A DNA stretch of 57,276 nucleotides. It comes from Pseudomonadota bacterium. Its GTDB lineage: Bacteria > Pseudomonadota > Gammaproteobacteria > Steroidobacterales > MnTg04. Positions 7,288-16,080 of this stretch are shown in pieces. Both the position numbers and the translations under genes were made by a program. Location: positions 1 to 57,276 of the forward strand of contig JADFSO010000017.1 of the NCBI GenBank assembly GCA_022560735.1, given 5' to 3'. The notes under the pieces were generated by a model. The model ran no database searches. It was not told where the DNA came from and was given only the letters and a program-made list of their open reading frames with translations. How positions within the stretch are numbered: position 1 is the stretch's first letter; every line of letters starts with the position of its first letter.

Positions 7288-10213
7288 ACGCGCGAGCAAC
7301 CGCTTGCCTGAGCCCTGGGGATCGGTCATCGATCGCGACCATACAATTTCGTTTCAGTTCGAGGGCAAGGACTACCGGGGATACGCAGGCGATACCCTGG
7401 CCAGTGCGCTGGCGGCCAGCGGTCAATGGTTGCTCTCGAGATCGTTCAAATACCACCGCCCGCGAGCCGCCCTCACATTTGCCGGCCTGGAAGCCAATAG
7501 CTACGTGCAGGTCGGGGACAGGCCAAATGTGCTCGCCGACCTGTTGCCGATCGCCGACGGTCTTTCCGCCGTGGGTCAGAATTACCTGGGGTCGCTGAAC
7601 CGCGATTACGCGATACACGCGGGCCGTTTGGCACGTTTTCTGCCGGTTGGTTTCTATTACCGGGCTTTCTTCAGGCCGCAGGGAATCTGGCCACTATGGG
7701 AACGGTTCTTCCGCCGTGCCGCGGGACTTGGAAAAATAAACCCCAACGCGGACCCGGGCTACTTCGACAAGCAATACCTGTTTGCCGATGTCGCGGTCAT
7801 CGGCGGTGGCCCGGCCGGCCTGAGCGCGGCTTTGTCGGCGGCCGGCGCAGGCGCCGGTGTTGTGCTCATCGAAGAGGCGGCGATGCTTGGCGGCGCGCTG
7901 AATTACGCACGCTTTCAACGGGAGCGTAGTGAAATTCAATCGTTGCGCGACGATCTCGTAGCGCGGGTTCAGGCAAACGACAACATCCGGATCCTTGCCG
8001 GGGCAACCTGCACGGGCTGGTTTACGGATAACTGGCTGGCGATCGGCAGGTCGAATCGACTGTACAAACTCCGCGCGAAATACGTCATCGCCTGCACGGG
8101 CAGCGTCGAGCAAACGATGGTTTTTCGCAACAACGATCTGCCGGGCGTATTGCCGGCATCCGGCGTGCAACGACTGCTGCGGCTCTATGCGGTCCGCCCG
8201 GGCAAGCAGGCCGTCGTCGCCACGGCTAATGCCGAGGGTTACGACGCCGCCCTGGATTTGCTGGCAGCGGGCGTATCGGTCCAGGCGGTTATCGACATCA
8301 ATCGGTCGGTCGCCAACCCGCAACTCGCCGAGCGCTTGTCAGCCATGGGCGTCGCCGTACATCACTCATGCACGGTCAGCGAAGCAATACCGGGGGCCGG
8401 CCTGCGTTCGATCACCGGTGTCGTCGTTAACCAACTGACGGAATCGGGGGAGGTCACCGGCGACGGCCGGAAAATCGATTGCGATCTTCTCGTGACGAGT
8501 GTCGGCTATGCGCCGCTCGGCCAGCTTGTCTGCCACTGCGGCGGCGAGTTCATTTATGACGACGATGTCAACTCGTTCAGCGTGAGAAATTGTCCGCCCG
8601 ACTCCACTCTGGCTGGATCCGTGAATCACAGATATGCGCTCGAGGCGGTGTTGGCAGACGGCCGTTCGGCGGGGCTGGATGCGGCGCGCGCCCTCGGTCT
8701 GGATCCCGCGGCCGCTGCGGACGCCGGGCCGGATCCCGGTGCCGCCGGCATCAATCATCCGTATCCGATTTTTCCGCATCGCAAGGGCAAGGACTTCGTC
8801 GATTTCGATGAAGATCAAACCGTTGCCGATCTGCAAAACGCCGTAGCGGACGGCTTTGCGCATGCGGAGCTCGCCAAGCGGTACAGCACGGTGGGGATGG
8901 GTCCGAGTCAGGGCCGGCTGTCGTCGTTAAACGCGCTGCGCATCGTGCAAAGATACAACGGCGGCATCCTGGCCGGGGCATCTGTTACCACGCAGCGCCC
9001 ACCGTTCAAGCCGGTGTCGTTCGGTGTGCTGGCGGGAAGGTCGTTCGAACCGGAACGCTTGACGCCGATGCACGAGTGGCACGCCGACCACGGCGCAGTG
9101 TTCATGCCCGCGGGCATGTGGCAGCGAGCTGCCCACTATGCGGGCGCTAAAGACCAGGCCGCGGCAGTTGCCGAAAAAATTGCCGAAGAGGTGGCTACAA
9201 TCCGTGGCAACGTCGGTGTGATCGACGTATCGCCACTGGGCGGCATCGAGATTCGCGGACCGGATGCCGCGGAATTCCTCAACCGCATGTACACTTTTGC
9301 TTACCAGAAGCAGCCTGTAGCTCGATGCCGTTACCTGTTGATGACCGACGATGCTGGAGGAATCATCGATGATGGAGTGGCATGCCGCCTTGGCGACGAG
9401 CATTTCTATGTGACGACGACGACGACCGGATCGGACGCCGTTTTTCGCAACATGCTCCGGCGCAACGCCGAATGGGGCCTGGAGATCGATGTGCTCAACG
9501 TCAGCTCGACCTATGCGGGCATGAATATCGCCGGGCCAAACTCGCGGCAGCTCATGGAGCAAATGGAATCCGATATCGATTTCTCGAAGGACGCGTTTCC
9601 CTACCTGGCGGCACTGCAAGGCATGGTCAACGGTATCCCGGTCATCGCGATGCGGGTCGGCTTTGTTGGCGAGCTGGGCTACGAACTTCACGTGCCGTGG
9701 TCAAACGCGCTCACCTTGTGGGAACAGCTGTTCGCTGCCGGTGCGGGGTTCGATATTCGTCCCGTAGGCGTGGAAGCGCAACGCATACTGCGGCTCGAGA
9801 AAGGGCACATCATCATCGGACAGGATACCGATGAGCTGACGATGCCGCGAGACGCTGCGCTCGACTGGGCAGTCGCTACGGCGAAGCCGTACTTCGTCGG
9901 CAAACCGGCGATCGGCTTTTCCCGGACCCGCCGCCAATCCCGGCAACTGGTCGGTTTTCGTCTGCTGAACTCTAATGGCCCGCTACCCGAAGAGTCCCAT
10001 CTCGTCATTCATGATGACGCCATCGTCGGCCGGGTGACATCCGTGGCGCGCTCGGCGGAACTCGGGCAGGTAATCGGACTGGCGTATGTCGCGCCGGAGC
10101 AGGCCCGGCCAGGCACGATCTTCCGAATCAAGGTCGATAAAGGCCTGGAAGTGGCTGCGCAAACAGTGCAGACACCGTTTTATGACCCCGAAAACCTGCG
10201 CCAGGCCCTGTAG
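7280..10213 (+). CDS. mgdC: N-methylglutamate dehydrogenase subunit C (SoxA-like, with GcvT domain)
   Basis: A 977-aa large subunit homologous to sarcosine oxidase alpha. Domain order: an N-terminal ferredoxin-like region (SRSFKYHRPRA at about 53-63); a nucleotide-binding Rossmann domain with VAVIGGGPAGLSAALSAAG from about residue 171; a cysteine-containing segment LVCHCGGEFI near 416; and a C-terminal GcvT-like tetrahydrofolate domain from about 600 (IDVSPLGGIEIRGPDAAEFL, later VGFVGELGYELHVPW). The folate domain captures the N-methyl carbon as 5,10-methylene-tetrahydrofolate. Translation starts at a GTG (7280) overlapping the mgdB stop by 8 bp. Confidence 0.93.
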   Translation: MNKRASNRLPEPWGSVIDRDHTISFQFEGKDYRGYAGDTLASALAASGQWLLSRSFKYHRPRAALTFAGLEANSYVQVGDRPNVLADLLPIADGLSAVGQNYLGSLNRDYAIHAGRLARFLPVGFYYRAFFRPQGIWPLWERFFRRAAGLGKINPNADPGYFDKQYLFADVAVIGGGPAGLSAALSAAGAGAGVVLIEEAAMLGGALNYARFQRERSEIQSLRDDLVARVQANDNIRILAGATCTGWFTDNWLAIGRSNRLYKLRAKYVIACTGSVEQTMVFRNNDLPGVLPASGVQRLLRLYAVRPGKQAVVATANAEGYDAALDLLAAGVSVQAVIDINRSVANPQLAERLSAMGVAVHHSCTVSEAIPGAGLRSITGVVVNQLTESGEVTGDGRKIDCDLLVTSVGYAPLGQLVCHCGGEFIYDDDVNSFSVRNCPPDSTLAGSVNHRYALEAVLADGRSAGLDAARALGLDPAAAADAGPDPGAAGINHPYPIFPHRKGKDFVDFDEDQTVADLQNAVADGFAHAELAKRYSTVGMGPSQGRLSSLNALRIVQRYNGGILAGASVTTQRPPFKPVSFGVLAGRSFEPERLTPMHEWHADHGAVFMPAGMWQRAAHYAGAKDQAAAVAEKIAEEVATIRGNVGVIDVSPLGGIEIRGPDAAEFLNRMYTFAYQKQPVARCRYLLMTDDAGGIIDDGVACRLGDEHFYVTTTTTGSDAVFRNMLRRNAEWGLEIDVLNVSSTYAGMNIAGPNSRQLMEQMESDIDFSKDAFPYLAALQGMVNGIPVIAMRVGFVGELGYELHVPWSNALTLWEQLFAAGAGFDIRPVGVEAQRILRLEKGHIIIGQDTDELTMPRDAALDWAVATAKPYFVGKPAIGFSRTRRQSRQLVGFRLLNSNGPLPEESHLVIHDDAIVGRVTSVARSAELGQVIGLAYVAPEQARPGTIFRIKVDKGLEVAAQTVQTPFYDPENLRQAL

Positions 10214-10214
10214 G

Positions 10215-10775
10215 ATGCCGCTCATGCATCGATCCTCGATGGCGACTGACTCGGCGCTTTCCCTGATCGACCTGTCGGCGCTGCCACGCGCCGGCATCAA
10301 GGGTAAAGACCTGTCGCCGTGGATCGACGCGAAGGGCTATGAGATTGGCATCACAGCCAATCGCGCTTACCCGCAGCACGATGGAGTGCTGGTTGCGCGC
10401 CTGTCTCCGGCCGAGCTGATGCTGTTTTCGAATCCGCTCGATCCTGCGCCGGGCGCGATAACGAATTCGTTTGCACAGACCTACAAATGCTATGCCGTGC
10501 GGCGGCAGGACAGCCATTACTGGTTCGCACTGACCGGTGCGTGCAGCCCGGCGATGTTCGCGAAACTCTGTGGCGTGGATTTATCGCCCGATAATTTTAC
10601 CGATCACGCAGTCGCCCAGACATCCGTTGCGAGGGCAAGCGCCGTCATCGTGCGTCACGATCTAAACGGCACACTCTGTTACTACTTGTTGGGCGACAGC
10701 TCGACGATCCGTTATATGTGGACTTGCCTCATCGATGCAATGAACGAATTTGACGGCCAGGTCGTGGCGTTTTAA
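10215..10775 (+). CDS. mgdD: N-methylglutamate dehydrogenase subunit D (SoxG-like)
   Basis: A 186-aa protein equivalent to sarcosine oxidase gamma (SoxG), the last gene of the NMG operon. The start at 10215 is one base after the mgdC stop; in-frame ATGs at 10224 and 10239 are alternatives. Features resemble short GcvT-like SoxG proteins: a central RRQDSHYWFALTGACSPAMF and a C-terminal LLGDSSTIRYMWTCLIDAM. SoxG proteins diverge strongly, so position carries weight. The gene converges on the corrinoid activator operon, whose last stop is at 10795; no clear terminator hairpin was seen in the 19-bp gap. Confidence 0.85.
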   Translation: MPLMHRSSMATDSALSLIDLSALPRAGIKGKDLSPWIDAKGYEIGITANRAYPQHDGVLVARLSPAELMLFSNPLDPAPGAITNSFAQTYKCYAVRRQDSHYWFALTGACSPAMFAKLCGVDLSPDNFTDHAVAQTSVARASAVIVRHDLNGTLCYYLLGDSSTIRYMWTCLIDAMNEFDGQVVAF

Positions 10776-10794
10776 ACGGGTCAGATTGCAATTC

Positions 10795-12753
10795 TCACCC
10801 CACGGGCTTTTCGATTACGGAAAACAACTCCGGGAATTGGTCAACGCTGTGCGGGAACGCCATGGCATCGACGAAAAACTGCTGGAATTGCGGCTCGACC
10901 GCCGTTTCGATTTTTTCGATTCGCCTTACGACCGATTCGATTTCCCGCCGCGCAGCTACATTCAGTAACGCGATGCGCGCACCCGCACCAGCCGCATTGC
11001 CGGCCGAGCTGACTTTTTCGAGAGGGCAGTCGGGAATGAGACCGATGGCCATGGCATATTTGGGATCGATGTAACTGCCGAAAGCTCCGGCCAGACGAAC
11101 AGAGACGACCTTCTCAATGCCCAATCTGGCCATCAGGAGTTTGATGCCGGCGTACAGCGCCGCCTTGGCAAGCTGAATCTGCCGAACATCGTGTTGCGTG
11201 ACCAGAATCTCCGGGATACCTGAATGCAACCGAAACGACCAGGTCCGGCCATTCGCCACCATTCGATCGGAAACTGCGGCCCGGCCGCCGTCGAACGCGC
11301 CATTTGCAGCGATCACGCCGGCAAGATACATCTCTGCAATTGCCTCGATGATACCTGAGCCGCAGATGCCGGTAATTCCGCAGTGCTTTATCGATTCAGC
11401 AAACCCGCTCTCGTTGGACCAGAGTTTCGAGCCGATAACCTGAAATCGAACCTCCAGTGTTTTCCTGTCGATGCGCACGCGCTCAATTGCGCCGGGTGCT
11501 GCCCGTTGGCCGGCGCTGATCTGTGCCCCCTCGAATGCCGGACCGGTCGGACTTGAACATGCCAGCAGCCGATCCTTGTTCCCAAGCACGATCTCCGCGT
11601 TGGTTCCTAAATCGACGATCAGCGTAATCTCATCGCGAAGATAGGGTTCTAGCGCAAGGACGACACCGGCAGCGTCAGCCCCGACGTGCCCGGCGACGCA
11701 AGGCAACAAATAAACACTGGCGCCAGGGTTTACATCGAGATCCAGCTCACTGGCCGGCACACTCAGCGCGCTGTCGGTTGCCAGCGCAAACGGGGCCGCG
11801 CCGAGTTCCTGCGGACTGATGCCAAGAAAAAGATGGTGCATGATGGGATTGCCGACAACCACGACCTCAAGCACATCGCTGTTCTCGACAGCGCTTTCTC
11901 TGGTGAGGTCCGTGATGATCCGATTGACGGCGGCACGCACCACTTGAGTCAGCTCACCCTCGCTCCCGGGGTGCATCATGAGGTGCGAGACTCTGCTCAT
12001 CAGGTCTTCGCCGAAGCGAATCTGCGGATTGATAATGCCGTTGGAACCGAGCAATTCGCCGTTCGTGAGATCGCACAGGTAAGCGGCAATCGTGGTAGAA
12101 CCAATGTCGACGGCGACACCGAACACCCGTTGTTTTAGTCCGGGCCACAGCGCAACAATCTCAGCCCCGGCCAGTATGGCAACGGTTAGCTTCCAGTTTT
12201 CTGCGCGTAGCGCAGACTGCAGCGAAGCGAGGACGTGGCAGGCAACTTCCAGACCATCGAGATCCCATTCCTTTGCCAGCGCCTCACGCAAACGCTCCAG
12301 GTCCCCTGCTGGATTGTGTATATCGGCGGGGCGCACTTCGACATAGTAGAGGCGCGTGTTGGTATCGAGGACGATGTCGCGATGTTTGGCCTGTTTACGC
12401 ACCAGTTGCCGGTGCATCTGGCTCTCTGGCGGCACATCAATGACAAGATCGCCCTCTATGTGTGCCTGACAACTCAGGCGCCGCCCTGCAGGAAGCGGTT
12501 TTCCACAACGCTCCTCATACCTTCGTTCGGCGTCCGAGAAGCGTGAGAGGTGACTGGCCCTGGACACAATCGCATGCTTCGGGAACGATCCTGCAACGCA
12601 CAACACCTGGCAGCGGCCGCAGAGTGCCCGCCCGCCACACACGGAATCCACATCGACGCCAAGACTGCGTGCGGCGTCCAGCACCGGCGTACCGATTGCA
12701 AAAGAACCCCGTTTACCGGACGGCAGAAAGACTATTTTTGCGTCTCGGTACAC
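10795..12753 (-). CDS. Corrinoid-activating ferredoxin/ASKHA protein (RACo / DUF4445 family)
   Basis: A 652-aa RACo-type reductive activator of corrinoid proteins. It re-reduces Co(II) to Co(I) after accidental oxidation, using ATP. The N-terminus carries a plant-type [2Fe-2S] ferredoxin domain (C39, C45, C48 in VCGGRALCGRC, and a fourth cysteine in RRLSCQAH near 94). The C-terminal ASKHA ATPase part has VFGVAVDIGSTTIAAYLCDL, TLIVDLGTNAEIVLGN, GICGSGIIEAIAEMY and VRLAGAFGSYI. It starts at a GTG (12753) and overlaps the DUF1638 gene by 22 bp. It is the last gene of a seven-gene minus-strand operon with the methyl-THF:corrinoid methyltransferase, and likely serves the corrinoid protein at 18500. 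Confidence 0.93.
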   Translation of the reverse strand: MYRDAKIVFLPSGKRGSFAIGTPVLDAARSLGVDVDSVCGGRALCGRCQVLCVAGSFPKHAIVSRASHLSRFSDAERRYEERCGKPLPAGRRLSCQAHIEGDLVIDVPPESQMHRQLVRKQAKHRDIVLDTNTRLYYVEVRPADIHNPAGDLERLREALAKEWDLDGLEVACHVLASLQSALRAENWKLTVAILAGAEIVALWPGLKQRVFGVAVDIGSTTIAAYLCDLTNGELLGSNGIINPQIRFGEDLMSRVSHLMMHPGSEGELTQVVRAAVNRIITDLTRESAVENSDVLEVVVVGNPIMHHLFLGISPQELGAAPFALATDSALSVPASELDLDVNPGASVYLLPCVAGHVGADAAGVVLALEPYLRDEITLIVDLGTNAEIVLGNKDRLLACSSPTGPAFEGAQISAGQRAAPGAIERVRIDRKTLEVRFQVIGSKLWSNESGFAESIKHCGITGICGSGIIEAIAEMYLAGVIAANGAFDGGRAAVSDRMVANGRTWSFRLHSGIPEILVTQHDVRQIQLAKAALYAGIKLLMARLGIEKVVSVRLAGAFGSYIDPKYAMAIGLIPDCPLEKVSSAGNAAGAGARIALLNVAARREIESVVRRIEKIETAVEPQFQQFFVDAMAFPHSVDQFPELFSVIEKPVG

Positions 12754-13352
12754 GTGTAATGCCGTGCCAGTGCCTGGCGAAGGCCGATTTCGAGCTCGCC
12801 GTAACCCGTAAAAACGTATTTGTACTCGAGCCCGAGATCAGCGGCCGCCTGAACTGCCGCTTTTTGTAAATCCCGGCACTCTGTTTGCGCCAGATACACG
12901 AGGCGCCGATAATTGCCGAAGATGTCGGGCAGAAGCTCAGGATGCTGATCCAGTTTCAGTGCCTTGATCACCAGCCGATCAAAATTCCGCAGCAGAAAAT
13001 CCGTCAGGTAAAAGGTGCCCGGTTCATCATCGGACAAACGCACGAACGCCTTCTGCCCGGCAAAAAACTGGTAACAATGAGCCCCGGGCAAACGCTCGAT
13101 ACCCTCTTCCTCGAGTACGCGATCGATACCGCCGCGTGTACCACACTCGGCATAGGCAACAAAGATGTTGGCATATTGACTTCGATACTGCCTGATTTTC
13201 TTGCGCAGCTCGGCAGGAATCTCAAGTGGCGTGTTGTGCAAGCGCGCATTGAGGTATTTCAAATGTATATGTTCCAATCCTGGCATCTTGCGTAACTGGG
13301 CAATCTCGCGGGCGAGTGCTCCACAGGCTATGACCAATAGTGGTTCAGGCAT
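12732..13352 (-). CDS. DUF1638 domain protein
   Basis: A 206-aa protein of the DUF1638 family (MPEPLLVIACGALAREI, later FVAYAECGTRGGID and TFYLTDFLLRNFD). The biochemical role is not established to my knowledge. Members recur beside corrinoid methyltransferases and RACo proteins, which agrees with the context here. It overlaps metF upstream by 8 bp and the RACo gene downstream by 22 bp, so production is probably coupled. Conserved cysteines (C10, one in AECGTRGG, and C-terminal ones) could bind metal or a cofactor; that is inference. Confidence 0.85.
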   Translation of the reverse strand: MPEPLLVIACGALAREIAQLRKMPGLEHIHLKYLNARLHNTPLEIPAELRKKIRQYRSQYANIFVAYAECGTRGGIDRVLEEEGIERLPGAHCYQFFAGQKAFVRLSDDEPGTFYLTDFLLRNFDRLVIKALKLDQHPELLPDIFGNYRRLVYLAQTECRDLQKAAVQAAADLGLEYKYVFTGYGELEIGLRQALARHYTCTETQK

Positions 13353-14265
13353 TTGCAGTTCCTCGCTGAAGCTGGTCGCTTATCCACTTGGCTGATTCAT
13401 GGAAACCGCCGAAATTGAACAAGTGTATGCCGCTGAGGTTGCCATTCTCCCGAGCCGCTTGGTGACGAGCCATTACCGCGAAATGTTTGTCCGGGCTGCT
13501 AAGGGTGGCAAGTTTCAATGCGTTCAGGCCGAGTGAGCACACCGCCTGCAGCGTTGTGCTGACACCGCAAATCCGCGCGAATCGCAACAACCTTGCGGGA
13601 TGGGTGGGTCCCATCAGCCCGGCGTAAACGGGTACCCCGGGGGCCCTGAGCGCCAGGTCGGAGCAATATGCGATGACTGTTCGTGGTGCGAAGCTAAATT
13701 GGGTGACAATATTGAGGTTGAGGCCCCGATCGTCCGCCAGCTTCATTTTTGTTTCGAGATCGGCAAACAGGACGTCCGCGGGAATCCGGGGGTGTCCTTC
13801 GGGGTAACCGGCCACATCGATTTCACGGATACCGGCGTCTTCCAGCAACCCGCTGGCAAGAACGGATGCGCTATCCCGGAATGGGCCGGCAACCCTGGTG
13901 TCGTTGCCGCCAATGAGCAGGACACGATGAACCTCCCCGCCGCTCACTGCCTCCTCCAGGAAGGTACGCAGTTCCAGTCTTGACGCCAGCTGACGGGCAG
14001 CGATATGCGGCACCGGGTCGAGCCCGGACGCGCGCAGCGCTCTTATCTGGATCAGTTTCTCTGTAAGCGTTTGCGTGGGCATCTTGGCAACGTAGACGGG
14101 CATGCCAGGCGGCAGAATTTCCGCAGCCCGCAAGATTGCATCGTGGCCGTTCGTGCTCAGCTCGATGGAGCTGTTTCCAAGGAGGCCCAGGGCTGCCCGA
14201 CCCTGCGCATCGGCAGCTTCGATGGAACCCTGCCCGGCAACTCGATCGGTAACGACGCCCGTCAT
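13345..14265 (-). CDS. Methylenetetrahydrofolate reductase-family protein (MetF-like)
   Basis: A 306-aa flavoprotein of the MetF family that interconverts 5-methyl- and 5,10-methylene-tetrahydrofolate. Family landmarks are VPHIAARQLASR, LLIGGNDTRVAGPF, DVAGYPEGHPRIP, NIVTQFSFAP and PVYAGLMGPTHPARL. In this operon, downstream of a methyl-THF:corrinoid methyltransferase, the likely direction is oxidation of methyl-THF to methylene-THF. The start overlaps the cytochrome b561 gene by 4 bp, suggesting coupling of the two products. It could instead serve methionine synthesis, but the genomic setting argues against that. Confidence 0.9.
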   Translation of the reverse strand: MTGVVTDRVAGQGSIEAADAQGRAALGLLGNSSIELSTNGHDAILRAAEILPPGMPVYVAKMPTQTLTEKLIQIRALRASGLDPVPHIAARQLASRLELRTFLEEAVSGGEVHRVLLIGGNDTRVAGPFRDSASVLASGLLEDAGIREIDVAGYPEGHPRIPADVLFADLETKMKLADDRGLNLNIVTQFSFAPRTVIAYCSDLALRAPGVPVYAGLMGPTHPARLLRFARICGVSTTLQAVCSLGLNALKLATLSSPDKHFAVMARHQAARENGNLSGIHLFNFGGFHESAKWISDQLQRGTANA

Positions 14266-14969
14266 AAGCCTTCGCGAATCTTGTTGTACGGGTTATCGGG
14301 ATGGTTTCCGTACACCGAGCGATAGGTATCCTGACGATACCCCTGGCCCTCCAGGTAAACGGCAAGCGCTGACAGGACAACAAATATAACGCCCAGGACC
14401 ATGGCTACCAGCGGTATCCAGTATTGCTGCAAACCGGAGGCGGTCGCAGCCAAAGCCAGGCCGATCGCAAAATAGCCGAAGGTTTTATGGTATGCCTCGA
14501 ACCAGCGTCTTCGGGGCGTCATATCGAAATGATCGCCACGCCATGTTGCAGGATCGTCGGGGTCAGACTCCGGGTCGTGTTTGCCGCCGTGGGTTCCCCT
14601 GAACCAGGCGGAAACAATCTGCAAGCCGCCAAACAGGACTGTGCCAAGCCCGAAGATCGAATGCACGGTTCCACTGATCCCGCCACTGACAACCATTGCC
14701 AACGCCGTGCCGGCAATCGCAAGGCCGATCGCAAGGTACAAGAACCCGTAGTGGACGGTCCACCAGATCAACTTCGGGTCCAGTCTTGCGGTCCCTTTTT
14801 CGATCCCGCAGGCAGTCGGTTTTGGCTTGAAGAAACGAATTGCAATAACGCCAAATGGTACCAGCACAAACCATATTCCGACCATCAGCAACGCATGGTA
14901 AACCCAATGAATCTCAATCGTGCGATCCAGAAAGGCCAGGTACACTTCGCTGGGGAAATTTTCATCCAT
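14262..14969 (-). CDS. Cytochrome b561-family membrane protein
   Basis: A 235-aa membrane protein with about five hydrophobic segments (roughly residues 24-46, 68-95, 100-122, 160-180, 183-208). Histidines sit in membrane context at H21/H25 (EIHWVYHALLM), H73 (WWTVHYGFLY), H103 (GTVHSIFGLG) and H161 (EAYHKTFGYF), suiting two b-type hemes as in cytochrome b561. A charged loop around 125-155 is rich in His and Asp. The family passes electrons across the membrane or between quinone and a partner. Its 3' end overlaps metF by 4 bp, so a role as electron acceptor for methyl-THF oxidation, or donor for corrinoid activation, is plausible but unproven. Confidence 0.82.
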   Translation of the reverse strand: MDENFPSEVYLAFLDRTIEIHWVYHALLMVGIWFVLVPFGVIAIRFFKPKPTACGIEKGTARLDPKLIWWTVHYGFLYLAIGLAIAGTALAMVVSGGISGTVHSIFGLGTVLFGGLQIVSAWFRGTHGGKHDPESDPDDPATWRGDHFDMTPRRRWFEAYHKTFGYFAIGLALAATASGLQQYWIPLVAMVLGVIFVVLSALAVYLEGQGYRQDTYRSVYGNHPDNPYNKIREGL

Positions 14970-15005
14970 AACCGTTCACATCTGTTTGCTGCCGGCCGAG
15001 TGCGA

Positions 15006-15989
15006 TCATCGAGTCGTGCTCTCTGCCAGTGCCTCGCGGTTGAATACCAACTCCGGATCGAGTCTGTGTTCCAGACCCGCGATTACGTTTCTGGCCGCAA
15101 CCACGCCCATGCGCCTGGCTGCCTCTTCCGTCAGCGCAGCGCTGTGCGGGCTCACGACAACATTCGGCAGACTCAGAAGCGGCGCGTCGAGATTGAGCGG
15201 TTCGATTTCAAATGTGTCGATACCCGCACCACCGGCAGCCATCCGCGTATGCAACGCTTCGTACAGCGCACTTTCATCCACCAGTCCGCCGCGAGCAGTA
15301 TTGATCAGAATCGCGGTTGGCTTCATCGCCGAGAGCACGCCGGCATCGACAATATTTCGGGTTTCCGCGATGCGCGGCAAGTGAATGCTAAGCACATCGA
15401 CCCGACCAAGGACCGCACGCCAGTCATCGACTTTGACAACACCCGCGGCCGAGGCTACGGCAGAAGAGACAAACGGATCGTAGATCAGGATATCCATAGC
15501 GAACGCCCGCGCGCGCCTGGCAACCTCCCTGCCAATGCGGCCGAACCCAAGCAGCAACAGCGTCTTGCCGGCGAGCTCTGAGATGGACAAGCCGTCGCGT
15601 ATAGACCAATTGCCGTTGCGCACGGCCTGATCGTACTGTGCGACCCGTTTCGACAGGGACAGCATCATGGCCATCGTCTGCTCGGCTACCGATATCGCAT
15701 TGACGGGACCGACGGTGGTAACCGGAATTCCACGAGCGCTAAGCTTGTCCATGGGCAGGTTATCGCAACCCACCCCGTGTCGAGAGACCACGCACAGGCG
15801 ATCGGCATGCTCAATTTGAGCTTCCGACAAAACGCCATAGCGGATCAATATTGCGTCAGCATCCTCGACCATTGCTAGCGGGATGCCGGCGCCGGGATCG
15901 GCGATCACTGCAACGCTAAGGCCTTTGTGGTCATTCAATATCTTCAGACCCGCCGCATGGATCTGGCCGATTACAAGCACGTGTTTCAT
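15006..15989 (-). CDS. D-2-hydroxyacid dehydrogenase (SerA-like, NAD-dependent)
   Basis: A 327-aa NAD-dependent D-2-hydroxyacid dehydrogenase. The nucleotide-binding motif is GKTLLLLGFGRIGREVARRA. The catalytic triad is present: Arg in NTARGGLVDESAL, Glu in GIDTFEIEPL, His in VVSPHSAALT. It lacks a C-terminal ACT domain, so it is the short type rather than full-length SerA. An RBS-like GAGAAG precedes the ATG at 15989. In the corrinoid operon it may oxidise a hydroxyacid formed after demethylation of the unknown substrate (inference). The true substrate is not readable from sequence. Confidence 0.9.
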   Translation of the reverse strand: MKHVLVIGQIHAAGLKILNDHKGLSVAVIADPGAGIPLAMVEDADAILIRYGVLSEAQIEHADRLCVVSRHGVGCDNLPMDKLSARGIPVTTVGPVNAISVAEQTMAMMLSLSKRVAQYDQAVRNGNWSIRDGLSISELAGKTLLLLGFGRIGREVARRARAFAMDILIYDPFVSSAVASAAGVVKVDDWRAVLGRVDVLSIHLPRIAETRNIVDAGVLSAMKPTAILINTARGGLVDESALYEALHTRMAAGGAGIDTFEIEPLNLDAPLLSLPNVVVSPHSAALTEEAARRMGVVAARNVIAGLEHRLDPELVFNREALAESTTR

Positions 15990-16080
15990 GTCTTCTCGTG
16001 GCTAAAAATGTCGTAAACCTTGTGACGCTACAGGGTTGCCTGGCTTTTCCTCAAGAACCGGCAGCAAGCTTTGCCGGTGA

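Noticed and set aside
14424..15581. Long plus-strand frame (385 codons) opposite cytochrome b561 and the hydroxyacid dehydrogenase
   Set aside because: It spans two well-recognised minus-strand genes and their junction; low-complexity Arg/Gln-rich translation typical of shadow frames.
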